Origin: Blastococcus sp. DSM 46786
GTDB lineage: Bacteria; Actinomycetota; Actinomycetes; Mycobacteriales; Geodermatophilaceae
Assembly: GCF_900109665.1 (NCBI RefSeq)
Contig: NZ_FOAO01000025.1
Location: 1 to 64,000 of the forward strand
DNA length: 64,000 nucleotides
Direction of reading: 5' to 3'
The translations under genes and the position numbers were made by a program. Below, in pieces: positions 7,509 through 15,773 of the stretch. The notes beneath the pieces are model-generated. The model was not told the DNA's origin. It made no database searches and saw only the letters and a list, made by a program, of their open reading frames with translations. Every line of letters starts with the position of its first letter. The first letter of the stretch is position 1.

Positions 7509-9203
7509 ATGACCTGGCCCCGGCCGGTCCCGGTGATCGGTGACCAGACCCACGCCGCCGAGCGGGCCGCCGATCCCGCGGGCTGGGCCTTCGACGCCGC
7601 CACGGTCGAGGCGTTGCACACGGTCGTCGGGGCGCGCCGCGACATCCGCCGCTACCGCCCCGATCCGGTGCCCCCGGAGCTGCTGCGGCCGGTGCTCGAG
7701 GCCGGCCACCGGGCGCCGTCGGTGGGCCACTCGCAGCCCTGGCGCTTCGTCGTCGTCACCGAGCAGGCCACCCGTGACCGCGCCGCCGTGCTGGCCGACC
7801 GCGAGCGGCTGCGCCAGGCCGAGCTGCTCACCCCCGACCGCCGCGCCCGGCTGCTGGACCTGCAGCTCGAGGGCATCCGCGAGGCGCCGCTGGGCGTCGT
7901 CGTCGCCTGCGACCGCCGCACCCACGCCACCGGGGTGCTGGGCCGGGCGACCTTCCCCGACGCCGACCTCTGGAGCTGCGCCTGCGCGATCCAGAACATG
8001 TGGCTGGCCGCTCGCGCGGCCGGCCTGGGCATGGGCTGGGTGACGCTCTTCCAGCCGGCCGACCTCGCCGCGCTGCTGCACCTGCCCGAGGGGGTGCAGA
8101 CCCTCGGCTGGCTCTGCCTGGGCTGGCCCGACGAGCGCCCGCCGGAGCCCGGGCTGGTGCGCCAGGGCTGGTCGAGCCGGGCCGCCCTGGAGGAGGTCGT
8201 GCTGCGCGAGCGCTGGCCGGCCGACGACAGCCCCGCCGCCCCGGTCAGCCACCTCGCCGGCCCGCGGCCCGAGGCGGTGGTCGCCGCGCGCGACACCGGC
8301 GACGACCTGCTCGCCGTGCCCGGGTCCCTCGGGGTGCTCGACCGCGCCGTCGACCGGGTGCTGGCCCTGCCCGGTGAGGTGCCCGACGCCGGCACGCTGG
8401 TGGTCGTCGCCGGCGACCACCCCGTCGCCCGCGCGCACGCCGTCTCCGCGTACCCGGCGTCGGTCACCGCCGACGTGCTCGCCGCGACCGGCACCGGCGA
8501 TTCGCTCGGGGCCTCGACCGCCCGCCAGGCCGGGCTGCGGGTGCGCGCCCACCACGCGGTCTCCCCGGACGCGCAGGGCGACCTGCTCACCGCCGACGCC
8601 CTGACCGCGGGGGCCGCGGCCGCCCTCGTGGCGGAGGGCCGGGAGCTCGGACGGGAGCTCGCCGCCACCGGGCTGGTGTGCCTGGGCGAGGTCGGCATCG
8701 GCAACACCACGGTGGCCGCCGCGCTCGCCTGCGGGCTGCTCGGCCTGGACCCCGACGACGCCGTCGGGCTGGGTGCCGGCGCCGACGCCGCGATGCTGGA
8801 CCGCAAGCGCGCCGTCGTCCGCGGCGCGCTGGCCCGCGTCCGGCAGGAGCACGGCTCCGCCGGCCCGATGACCCTCCTCGCCGCGCTCGGCGGGCCGGAG
8901 GTCGCCGTGCTCACCGGCATCACGCTCGGCGCGGCCGCGGGCGGCGCGCCGGTGGTCCTCGACGGCCTGGTCACCTCGGTGGCCGCCGCCGTCGCGGTGC
9001 GCCTGGAGCCCGCCGCGCAGACGGCGCTGGTCGCCGGTCAGCGCAGCCGCGAGCGCGGGCACGCCGCCGTCCTCACCGAGCTCGGGCTCGAGCCGCTGCT
9101 CGACCTCCGCCTGCGCGCGGGGGAGGGCATCGGCGCCGCGCTCGCCGCCCAGCTGCTGCTCACCGCGCTGCGCGCCCGGCGCACCGCCGGGCGGGTGCGG
9201 TGA
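7509..9203 (+). CDS. BluB-CobT fusion: DMB synthase / DMB phosphoribosyltransferase
   Basis: 564 residues from ATG at 7509 behind GGAGGAG. Residues about 25-225 are a flavin nitroreductase-fold domain of the BluB type (RRDIRRYRPDPVP, APSVGHSQPWRFV, GLGMGWVTLF), which turns FMNH2 into 5,6-dimethylbenzimidazole. Residues about 250-564 are CobT (nicotinate-nucleotide:DMB phosphoribosyltransferase): VPGSLGVLDR, AGDHPVA, GEVGIGNTT, and a C-terminal RAGEGIGAAL carrying the expected catalytic Glu. The fusion couples making the lower ligand base to its activation. It heads a cobalamin operon with cobU and cobS, with 4-bp overlaps. GDHPV replaces the usual GDHGV. Confidence 0.92.
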   Translation: MTWPRPVPVIGDQTHAAERAADPAGWAFDAATVEALHTVVGARRDIRRYRPDPVPPELLRPVLEAGHRAPSVGHSQPWRFVVVTEQATRDRAAVLADRERLRQAELLTPDRRARLLDLQLEGIREAPLGVVVACDRRTHATGVLGRATFPDADLWSCACAIQNMWLAARAAGLGMGWVTLFQPADLAALLHLPEGVQTLGWLCLGWPDERPPEPGLVRQGWSSRAALEEVVLRERWPADDSPAAPVSHLAGPRPEAVVAARDTGDDLLAVPGSLGVLDRAVDRVLALPGEVPDAGTLVVVAGDHPVARAHAVSAYPASVTADVLAATGTGDSLGASTARQAGLRVRAHHAVSPDAQGDLLTADALTAGAAAALVAEGRELGRELAATGLVCLGEVGIGNTTVAAALACGLLGLDPDDAVGLGAGADAAMLDRKRAVVRGALARVRQEHGSAGPMTLLAALGGPEVAVLTGITLGAAAGGAPVVLDGLVTSVAAAVAVRLEPAAQTALVAGQRSRERGHAAVLTELGLEPLLDLRLRAGEGIGAALAAQLLLTALRARRTAGRVR

Positions 9204-9745
9204 TCGGCCGCCCGCCCCGCCGGGCGCTGGTGCTCGGGGGTGCCCGCTCTGGGAAGTCCCGGTACGCCGAGCAGCTGCTCGTCCGCGCCCGGGACGTCGA
9301 GTACGTGGCCTGCGGCCTGCCCGCCGACGGCGGTGACCCCGAGTGGGCCGACCGCGTGGCGCTGCACCGCGACCGCCGCCCGGCGTCCTGGCGCACGGTC
9401 GAGACCGTCGACCTGGTCGGCGTGCTCGGGCAGCCGGGCCCGCCGCTGCTGGTGGACTGCCTCTCCACCTGGCTGGCCCGGGTGATGGACGACTGCGGCG
9501 TCTGGACCGGGGCCGAGGGCGCCGACGCGTGCCTGTCCGCCGCGGTCGACGACCTCGTCGCCGCCTGGGCCGGCACCCGCCGCCGGGTGGTCGCGGTGAG
9601 CAACGAGGTCGGCTCCGGCGTCGTGCCGGCGACCGCCTCGGGCCGCCGCTACCGCGACGAACTGGGCATCCTCAACGCGCGCGTCGCCGCCGCCTCGCAG
9701 CGCGTCTGGCTGCTCACCGCCGGCCTCCCGCAGCGGCTCCGGTGA
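9200..9745 (+). CDS. cobU: Adenosylcobinamide kinase / GTP:adenosylcobinamide-P guanylyltransferase
   Basis: 181 residues from GTG at 9200, overlapping the upstream stop by 4 bp. It shows the P-loop GGARSGKS, the HRDRRPASWRTVE segment that contains the guanylylated His region, DCLSTWL and VSNEVGSGVVP, followed by GRRYRDELGILN. All are hallmarks of CobU/CobP. The enzyme phosphorylates adenosylcobinamide and transfers GMP to give adenosylcobinamide-GDP, the acceptor for CobS encoded next. The length is normal for the family. Confidence 0.95.
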   Translation: MIGRPPRRALVLGGARSGKSRYAEQLLVRARDVEYVACGLPADGGDPEWADRVALHRDRRPASWRTVETVDLVGVLGQPGPPLLVDCLSTWLARVMDDCGVWTGAEGADACLSAAVDDLVAAWAGTRRRVVAVSNEVGSGVVPATASGRRYRDELGILNARVAAASQRVWLLTAGLPQRLR

Positions 9746-10527
9746 CGGGCGGGGGCCCGCTCGCCGCGCTCGGGGTGTTCAGCGTGCTGCCGGTCCCGGC
9801 GTCCGCGCGCGTCCCCGGCCCCGGTGTGCTGCGCTGGCTGCCGCTGGTGGGCGCGCTGCTCGGTGCGCTGGCATCCGTGCCGGCGCTGGCGGTGTGGCGG
9901 GGAGACGGCGAGGGGGCGCCGCTGCTGGCCGCCGCGCTCGTGGTCGGCTCCCTCGCCCTGCTGACCCGCGGGCTGCACCTCGACGGCACCGCGGACCTCG
10001 CCGACGGCCTGGGCAGCGGCCGGCCGGCCGAGCAGGCGCTGGCCCTCATGCGGCGCCCGGACGTCGGTGCGTTCGGGGTCGCCGCGCTGGTCTGCGTGCT
10101 GCTGGTGCAGGTGGCGGCCCTGTCGGCGGTGCTGGAGGACTCCTCGCGGGCCGCCGGCCCGGTGGGCGTCGTCCTGGCGACGACGGCCGGCCGGGTGGCG
10201 GTGCTGCACGCGGCCGCGCGACCGGCGGCGGCCGGCTCGGCGCTGGGCGTGCTGGTGGCCGGCGCCGGCTCGCCGGCGGTGCGGTGGACGGCGACGCTGC
10301 TGCTGCTCACCGCCGCGGCCGGGCTGCGGGTGCTGGCGGGTGGCTCCGCGGCCGATGCGGCCTGGGCCGTCGCCGCGGTGCTGGTCGCGCTGGCGGCCGG
10401 CGCGGGGCTCACCGCGCACGCGGCACGCCGGCTGGGCGGGGTCACCGGCGACGTCTTCGGCGCGGTCGTGGAGACCGGGACGACCGCGGCCCTGGTCGTG
10501 CTCGCCGCCGGCACGGCGTGGGCCTGA
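9742..10527 (+). CDS. cobS: Adenosylcobinamide-GDP ribazoletransferase (cobalamin synthase)
   Basis: 261 residues from GTG at 9742 (GTGA overlap with cobU). It is a polytopic membrane protein with the CobS signature RGLHLDGTADLADGLG near residue 75 and GVTGDVFGAVVE near the C-terminus. It joins adenosylcobinamide-GDP (CobU product) with alpha-ribazole (derived from the CobT product) to form adenosylcobalamin at the membrane. The last gene of the three-gene operon ends 10 bp from the convergent AraC gene. No CobC/CobZ phosphatase is visible nearby. Confidence 0.93.
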   Translation: MTGGGPLAALGVFSVLPVPASARVPGPGVLRWLPLVGALLGALASVPALAVWRGDGEGAPLLAAALVVGSLALLTRGLHLDGTADLADGLGSGRPAEQALALMRRPDVGAFGVAALVCVLLVQVAALSAVLEDSSRAAGPVGVVLATTAGRVAVLHAAARPAAAGSALGVLVAGAGSPAVRWTATLLLLTAAAGLRVLAGGSAADAAWAVAAVLVALAAGAGLTAHAARRLGGVTGDVFGAVVETGTTAALVVLAAGTAWA

Positions 10528-10537
10528 CCGGGCCGGC

Positions 10538-11593
10538 TCACTCCCGGGCGGCGGTGCGCGCCCAGCGCCGCGGGCTGGCGCCCGTCCAGCGCCGGAAGGC
10601 GTGCACGAAGGCGGAGGCCTCGGAGTAGCCGATGCGCTCGGCGACCTCCTCGACGCTGAGCCCCACGGTCACCAGCAGCTCCTCGGCCAGGTGCCGGCGG
10701 GTCTGGTCGACGACGGCGCGGAAGCTCGTCCCCTCCTCGCCGAGGCGGCGGCGGAGGGTGCGCACGCTCATGTGCAGTTCGGCGGCGACCGCCTCCTGGC
10801 CGGGCATCTGCTGCGGGTGGCGGAGCAGCAGATCCCGCACCTGGCCGCTCAGGCCCCGGCGGGACACCCGCCGCTCGAGCAGCTCGCGGCACTGCGCCTC
10901 GCACAGGGCGGCGGTCAGCGGCGCCGCCTGGGGGAGCGGCTGGTCGAGCAGCGTGGCGTCGAAGACCACGGTCGACCGCGGCGCCCCGAACCGCGGCGGC
11001 ACCCCGAACGCCGCCGCGAAGGGCGCGGGGTCGACCGGTGCGGGCAGCCGCAGCTCCACCCGCCGGGGCACGACCGGCCGGCCGAGGGACTCCCGCCAGA
11101 GCTGCAGCGCCGCCGTGGCGTCGCGCAGGAGGACGAACCGCCGCACGGGCTCGGGCAGGTCGAGGTCGTCGAAGAAGAGGCGGAGCTCGCCGTCGTCCTC
11201 GACGGCGCTGACCCGGGTGAGCGCATAGGTCAGGTCGAGGAAGCGCATCGCGACCTCGTGCCCGGCGCGGAGGGTGCGGCTCGAGAGCAGGGCGAAGCCC
11301 CAGATCCCGTAGGTGGCCAGCCGGTAGCGGCCCCCGGCGGCCAGACCGCCGTCCTCGGGCAGCTCCGCGGCGAGCGCGGCCACCAGCCGGACCTCCTGCT
11401 CGGCGCTGATCTCCGCTCCCGGGTCGGCCAGCTGCACCTCGGTGATGCCGGCCCCGGCGAGCAGCCGACCCCGCGGGAGGCCGTGCTCCTCGCCGAGCGC
11501 GCACAGCAGCGCTGCGCTGCCCGTGCCCCGGGCCGTGGCGTGGGCGGAGTTGGCCGAAATCATCAAGGTGCGGCCGATTGTGCCATGGCTCAC
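10538..11593 (-). CDS. AraC family transcriptional regulator
   Basis: 351 residues from GTG at 11593 (an ATG at 11563 is an alternative). Residues about 30-215 resemble the Arabinose_bd-like effector domain of OruR/ArgR-type AraC regulators. The C-terminal ~100 residues hold two helix-turn-helix motifs, including MSVRTLRRRLGEEGTSF and VAERIGYSEASAFVHAFRRWTGASPRRWA. It is divergent from the monooxygenase-esterase pair and so probably controls them. The 60-bp gap holds an inverted repeat whose left arm overlaps the GTG, which slightly favours the downstream ATG as the true start. Confidence 0.88.
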   Translation of the reverse strand: MSHGTIGRTLMISANSAHATARGTGSAALLCALGEEHGLPRGRLLAGAGITEVQLADPGAEISAEQEVRLVAALAAELPEDGGLAAGGRYRLATYGIWGFALLSSRTLRAGHEVAMRFLDLTYALTRVSAVEDDGELRLFFDDLDLPEPVRRFVLLRDATAALQLWRESLGRPVVPRRVELRLPAPVDPAPFAAAFGVPPRFGAPRSTVVFDATLLDQPLPQAAPLTAALCEAQCRELLERRVSRRGLSGQVRDLLLRHPQQMPGQEAVAAELHMSVRTLRRRLGEEGTSFRAVVDQTRRHLAEELLVTVGLSVEEVAERIGYSEASAFVHAFRRWTGASPRRWARTAARE

Positions 11594-11629
11594 ACCGACC
11601 CCCCGAGGCTACGTTCGCGCCAGTGAGCC
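11587..11629. promoter_or_regulatory. Candidate operator in AraC/monooxygenase intergenic region
   Basis: GGCTCAC (11587-11593) and GTGAGCC (11623-11629) form a perfect 7-bp inverted repeat, 29 bp apart, in the short divergent promoter region. It could bind the AraC regulator. The arms are short, so chance is possible. Confidence 0.35.
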
Positions 11630-11653
11630 AGATCACCGAGCGAGGGGGGAGTC

Positions 11654-13153
11654 ATGACCGCGACGCTGGAGCAGCCAGTCGTCTCACCCACGACCGAGCA
11701 CGTGGACGTGCTCGTCATCGGCGCCGGCATCTCCGGCATCGGGGCGGCGCACCACCTGAAGGAGCGCTTCCCCGACCGGTCCTTCGCGATCCTCGACGCC
11801 CTCGACGACCGGGGCGGCACGTGGTGGACCCACCGCTACCCGGGGGTCCGGTCCGACAGCGACCTGTTCACCTTCGGCTACCGGTTCAAGCCGTGGCGCG
11901 GCGCCTCGATCGCCACCTCGGCGGAGATCCTCTCCTACCTCGACGAGGTCATCGCCGAGGACGACCTCGCCGGGCGCATCCGCTACCGGCACCGCGTGAC
12001 GACCGCGAGCTGGTCGTCGGCCGAGCGGCGGTGGACGGTGCAGGTCGCCCGGGAGGACACCGGCGAGGCGCTCACCCTCACCACCGACTTCCTGTGGATG
12101 TGCCAGGGCTACTACGACCACGGGCAGCCCTACCGGCCGGAGTGGCCGGGCATGGACCGGTTCCGCGGGGTGGTCGTGCACCCGCAGCAGTGGCCCGACG
12201 ACCTCGACCACGCCGGCAAGCGCGTCGTCGTCATCGGCTCGGGCGCCACCGCGGCGACGATCGTCCCGGCCGTGGCCGAGACGGCCGCGCACGTGACGAT
12301 GCTGCAGCGGTCCCCGACCTTCTTCTTCGCCCGCCCCCGCACGCACGAGCTGGCCGAGACGCTGCGCGCGCTCGACGTGCCCGACGACTGGACCCACGAG
12401 ATCCTCCGCCGGGCCTACATCGCCGAGGGCGACGAGATCACCCGGCTGTCGTTCGAGTCGCCCGACGAGCTGCGCGAGATGCTCATCGAGGCGATGCGTC
12501 CCCTCCTGCCCGAGGACTTCGACATCGCGAAGCACTTCAGCCCGACCTACCGGCCGTGGCAGCAGCGGCTGGCCCTGCTGCCCGACGGCGACATGTTCGC
12601 CGCGATCCGGGAGGGGAAGGCGTCGGTCGTCACCGACACGATCGAGACCTTCACCGGGACCGGCATCCGCACCTCCTCGGGCGAGGAGCTGGCGGCCGAC
12701 GTCGTCGTGACCGCGACCGGGTTCGACCTGTGCCTCTTCGGGGGTGTCGCCTTCACCGTGGACGGCGAGCCGGTCGACTTCACGCAACGGGTCACCTGGC
12801 GGGGCACGATGATCAGCGGCGTGCCCAACATGGCCTACGTGTTCGGGTACTTCCGCGCCAGCTGGACCCTGCGCGCCGACCTGGTCAGCGAGCTCGTCTG
12901 CCGGCTGCTGGCGCACATGGAGGAACGCGGCGCCACCACGGTCGTGCCGACGCTGCGCCCCGAGGACGAGGACATGCCGTTGCGGCCGTGGGCCGATCCG
13001 GAGAACTTCAACTCCGGCTACGTCATGCGCTCGGTCGACCGCATGTTCAAGCAGGGGGACCGCGAGCCCTGGACCCACCTGCTGGAGTACGCGGAGGAAC
13101 GGACGGCGCTGCCCGCCGTCGACCTCGACGACAAGTCCCTCGCCTACCGCTGA
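11654..13153 (+). CDS. Baeyer-Villiger monooxygenase / flavin-containing monooxygenase
   Basis: 499 residues from ATG at 11654 behind GAGGGGGGAG. The N-terminal FAD Rossmann motif is VIGAGISGIGAAHHL; a second dinucleotide motif VIGSGATAATIVP binds NADPH. Between them lies FRGVVVHPQQWP, which matches the BVMO fingerprint FxGxxxHxxxW. The enzyme should insert oxygen into ketones to give esters or lactones, using NADPH and O2. It is followed 30 bp later by an HSL-type esterase that could cleave the ester. The upstream divergent AraC gene is the likely regulator. Substrate class is not readable from sequence. Confidence 0.92.
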   Translation: MTATLEQPVVSPTTEHVDVLVIGAGISGIGAAHHLKERFPDRSFAILDALDDRGGTWWTHRYPGVRSDSDLFTFGYRFKPWRGASIATSAEILSYLDEVIAEDDLAGRIRYRHRVTTASWSSAERRWTVQVAREDTGEALTLTTDFLWMCQGYYDHGQPYRPEWPGMDRFRGVVVHPQQWPDDLDHAGKRVVVIGSGATAATIVPAVAETAAHVTMLQRSPTFFFARPRTHELAETLRALDVPDDWTHEILRRAYIAEGDEITRLSFESPDELREMLIEAMRPLLPEDFDIAKHFSPTYRPWQQRLALLPDGDMFAAIREGKASVVTDTIETFTGTGIRTSSGEELAADVVVTATGFDLCLFGGVAFTVDGEPVDFTQRVTWRGTMISGVPNMAYVFGYFRASWTLRADLVSELVCRLLAHMEERGATTVVPTLRPEDEDMPLRPWADPENFNSGYVMRSVDRMFKQGDREPWTHLLEYAEERTALPAVDLDDKSLAYR

Positions 13154-13183
13154 CCGCCCACTTCCGACAGATCAGGAGCCCAC

Positions 13184-14119
13184 GTGCCCGTCGACCAGAA
13201 CATCGCCGCGATGCTGACCATGATGGAGCAGGCCGGCCTGCCGCCGATGTACGAAGGCACCCCCGAGGCCGGGCGGGCGCTGTACCTGGCGCTGACCCAC
13301 GGCGCCCGCACCCCCGAGCAGCTGGTGCCGGTGGGGTCCACCGAGGACCGCACCGTGCCCGGCGCCGTGGGGGACCTGAAGGCCCGCGTCTACCGCCCGG
13401 AGGGCGAGGGACCCTTCGCGACCGTCGTCTTCTTCCACGGCGGCGGCTGGGTGATCGGTGACCTCGACACCCACGACAACATGGCCCGCAGCGTCTGCCG
13501 GGGCAGTGGCGCCGTCGTCGTCGCCGTCGACTACCGGCTGGCCCCGGAGCACCCCTTCCCGGCGGCTGCGGACGACGCCGTGGCGGCGGCGCGCTGGATC
13601 GCCGCGCACCTCGAGGAGTTCGGCGGCGACCAGCGGCTCGGCGTCGCCGGGGACAGCGCCGGCGGCAACCTCTCCGCCGTGGTCGCCCAGGCCCTGCACG
13701 CCGACGGCACGCCGCTGGCGGCGCAGTTCCTCATCTACCCGGCGGTCGACGCCGAGGGGGAGTACCCGTCCCGGATCGAGAACGCCAAGGGCTACTTCCT
13801 CGAGAAGGACACCATGGACTGGTTCTACGGGCACTACGCCGAGGGCTGGGACGACGCGCTGGATCCGCGCCTGTCGCCGCTGCACGGTGCCGACCTCGCC
13901 GGTCTGCCGCCCGCGGTGGTGGTCACGGCCGAGTACGACCCGCTGCGCGACGAGGGGGAGGCCTACGGCGAGGCGCTGCGCGCCGCGGGCGTGACCGTCG
14001 ACGTCCGGCGCTACGACGGCATGATCCACGGCTTCTTCGACATGGGCACCATCTCGCCGGCGGCGCAGCAGGCCATCGAGGAGACCAGCGCCCGCTTCGG
14101 CGAAGTGCTGCGCGGCTGA
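13184..14119 (+). CDS. Alpha/beta hydrolase, hormone-sensitive-lipase family esterase
   Basis: 311 residues from GTG at 13184 behind AGGAG. It has the HSL oxyanion motif FFHGGGWVIGD, the RLAPEHPFPAA segment, the nucleophile elbow GVAGDSAGGNL, a late Asp (AEYDPLRDEG) and His (GMIHGFFD), giving a complete Ser-Asp-His triad. Members hydrolyse short- to medium-chain esters. Its position directly after the Baeyer-Villiger monooxygenase suggests it hydrolyses the ester or lactone product; this is inference from context. Confidence 0.92.
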   Translation: MPVDQNIAAMLTMMEQAGLPPMYEGTPEAGRALYLALTHGARTPEQLVPVGSTEDRTVPGAVGDLKARVYRPEGEGPFATVVFFHGGGWVIGDLDTHDNMARSVCRGSGAVVVAVDYRLAPEHPFPAAADDAVAAARWIAAHLEEFGGDQRLGVAGDSAGGNLSAVVAQALHADGTPLAAQFLIYPAVDAEGEYPSRIENAKGYFLEKDTMDWFYGHYAEGWDDALDPRLSPLHGADLAGLPPAVVVTAEYDPLRDEGEAYGEALRAAGVTVDVRRYDGMIHGFFDMGTISPAAQQAIEETSARFGEVLRG

Positions 14120-14126
14120 GCCACCC

Positions 14127-14165
14127 GACCGGTCGCGGGTCCCGTGCCCCCGGACCCGCCCGGTC
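14127..14165. terminator. Bidirectional hairpin between convergent hydrolase genes
   Basis: GACCGGTCGCGGGTCC (14127-14142) pairs with GGACCCGCCCGGTC (14152-14165) with a small bulge. It fills the 48-bp gap between the stops at 14119 and 14168. Confidence 0.6.
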
Positions 14166-14167
14166 GG

Positions 14168-14944
14168 TCATCCCTCCGGGAAGAGCGTCCGCAGCCCGAA
14201 CCGGTCGGGCCGCCGGAAGGGCCGCCAGGCGCCCCGGGGCTGGGCCAGCCGGTCCGCGACGACCCACAGCACGGCCGGGTCCACCCCCATGCCCAGGTGG
14301 CTCGCGTGCACGGCGACGTTCTCGCTGGTCGGCCCCTCCTGCTGCAGGCAGCTGCGCCAGTCGACGACGCCGTCCCACCGCGAGTAGACCGAGGTGCTCG
14401 GAACCGGCAGCGAGGGGGCGGGGCGCACGTCCTCCACCGCCCGCAGCCGCCGGTACTCGCCGTACATGCCGGCGCCGGAGGCGGCGCGGCGGGGCCGGGC
14501 GGGCGCCGCGGCGAAGGGGGAGCCGAGGGAGACGACCTGGCGCACCAGCCGGGGGGAGCGCTCGGCCAGCCGGCGGGCGAAGATGCCGCCCAGGCTCTGC
14601 CCGACGATGCTCACCGGCCCGCCGTGCTCGTCGGCGAGCCGCCGCACCAGGTCGCGGACGCCGTCCACCACCTCGGGCCGGGGGCCGTGGTTTCGCCCGA
14701 GGTCCCAGCCCACCACCGGGTAGCCGAGGCGGCGCAGCCAGCCGCGCAGCGTCCGGGTGGAGACGTCGGAGGCGAGCCAGCCCGGCAGGACGACGACCGG
14801 GTGCGGCTCGCCGCGCGGTGCCCGGCGCAGCAGCGGGGCGCCGACGGCGAGCGCGCCCGCGCTGACCAGCGCGCGGGCCGGTTCGGTCAGCGCCAGCAGG
14901 TCGTCGGTACGGGCGGGGCGGGGGCGCCCGGACGGGGTGCTCAC
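14168..14944 (-). CDS. Alpha/beta hydrolase (lipase-like), paralog of 58984-59787
   Basis: 258 residues from GTG at 14944. It shows VVVLPGWLASD, the nucleophile elbow VGQSLGGIFARRLA, GSPFAAAP and a late HLGMGVDPAVLW segment supplying the His. It is clearly similar along its length to the hydrolase at 58984-59787 (shared LRRLGYPVVGWDLGRN-type, SLGGIFAR, ADRLAQP blocks), so the two are paralogs. No signal peptide is seen, so it should be cytoplasmic. The substrate is unknown; lipid esters are plausible. The ribosome binding site is weak. Confidence 0.85.
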   Translation of the reverse strand: MSTPSGRPRPARTDDLLALTEPARALVSAGALAVGAPLLRRAPRGEPHPVVVLPGWLASDVSTRTLRGWLRRLGYPVVGWDLGRNHGPRPEVVDGVRDLVRRLADEHGGPVSIVGQSLGGIFARRLAERSPRLVRQVVSLGSPFAAAPARPRRAASGAGMYGEYRRLRAVEDVRPAPSLPVPSTSVYSRWDGVVDWRSCLQQEGPTSENVAVHASHLGMGVDPAVLWVVADRLAQPRGAWRPFRRPDRFGLRTLFPEG

Positions 14945-14973
14945 CCGGGCTGCATGCCCGCGCGGGGGCGCGT

Positions 14974-15279
14974 TCAGTGGGCCGGCGGGAGCACCCGCGG
15001 GACGAACACCTCGTCGACCGGTCGCGGGCCCACGTACTGGCGGCAGGTGCAGGGCACCCAGCTGTGCCCCGACCAGCGCCCGCGCTTGTCGTAGGTGTCG
15101 CGGCGCAGCTCGGCGTAGCAGGTGTTGGCCGCCGTGTCGTGCTGGCTGAGCGTGTGGCCGCAGCCGCACAGCGGCGTCACCGGCGGGGGTGGGGCGCCGG
15201 CCCGGTTCCGGCCGAGGCGCCCGGCCAGGAAGCCGGCGCCGAGCAGCCCCGCACCCACCAGCAGGCTGATCGGGTCCAT
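14974..15279 (-). CDS. Small anchored protein with Cys/His cluster
   Basis: 101 residues from ATG at 15279 with GGGAGG upstream. The N-terminal 20 residues are a Gly-rich membrane segment (LLVGAGLLGAGFLAGRLG). After a Pro linker comes a compact domain with CGCGHTLSQHD, a second Cys (NTCYAEL) and CTCRQY, which could bind a metal such as zinc. No named family was recognised. It is in the same direction as the downstream hydrolase, 29 bp away, so co-transcription is likely. Confidence 0.65.
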   Translation of the reverse strand: MDPISLLVGAGLLGAGFLAGRLGRNRAGAPPPPVTPLCGCGHTLSQHDTAANTCYAELRRDTYDKRGRWSGHSWVPCTCRQYVGPRPVDEVFVPRVLPPAH

Positions 15280-15464
15280 CTGCGTGCACCTCCCGCGCGA
15301 GCCTCCGACGGTAGCGCGGGGACGCGGTCCCCGGAGGTGTGGCGGTCGGCGCCGGCGCCCCGGGTGGGTCGGTGACGCAGGGTGGCGAGGGTGCGTCCGA
15401 CCCGGAGCCGCATTCGCCCGATCGGGGGGGATTGAGCTCCGGTGATCCGGGGCACGTGTGACCC

Positions 15465-15725
15465 GTGGACACGTACGCCGTGGGATTCGCCCGTCCCGAC
15501 CGCTGGTCGGGCGGGCAGCGGACCGAGCAGAGCTACCCGTGGCACGCCGTGGAGGCGCACCGCCCGCCGGCCGAGCTGGACGGCGAGGTCGAGCTGGCCG
15601 TCTGCGGGGCCATCGTCCAGATCTGGGGCACGCAGAAGTGGGAGCGCGTCGGCGTCGGCCGCACCGGCTGCCCGGAGTGCGCGCGCCTCACCGCCGTCGA
15701 CAGCCGGCTGACCACCGCCCGCTGA
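15465..15725 (+). CDS. Small hypothetical protein with CPEC motif
   Basis: 86 residues from GTG at 15465. It contains a single Cys (AVCGAIV) and a later TGCPECARL, suggesting a small metal-binding fold. The pattern of a Trp-rich N-terminus followed by a Cys cluster is seen in small actinobacterial proteins, but I do not recognise the family. It is divergent from the anchored Cys/His protein and followed by a terminator-like hairpin, which supports it as a real gene. Confidence 0.6.
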   Translation: MDTYAVGFARPDRWSGGQRTEQSYPWHAVEAHRPPAELDGEVELAVCGAIVQIWGTQKWERVGVGRTGCPECARLTAVDSRLTTAR

Positions 15726-15747
15726 CCCCCGGGCACCGCGCCCGGAC

Positions 15748-15767
15748 CGGCCGGCCGCAGCCGGCCG
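15748..15767. terminator. Hairpin between convergent genes
   Basis: CGGCCGGC and GCCGGCCG form a perfect 8-bp stem around the tetraloop CGCA, between the stops at 15725 and 15774. Confidence 0.55.
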
Positions 15768-15773
15768 ATCTGT

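Noticed and set aside
7510..8300. BluB half as an ordinary nitroreductase gene separate from CobT
   Set aside because: The reading frame is continuous with no internal stop or start signal between the halves, so a fusion is more likely than two genes.
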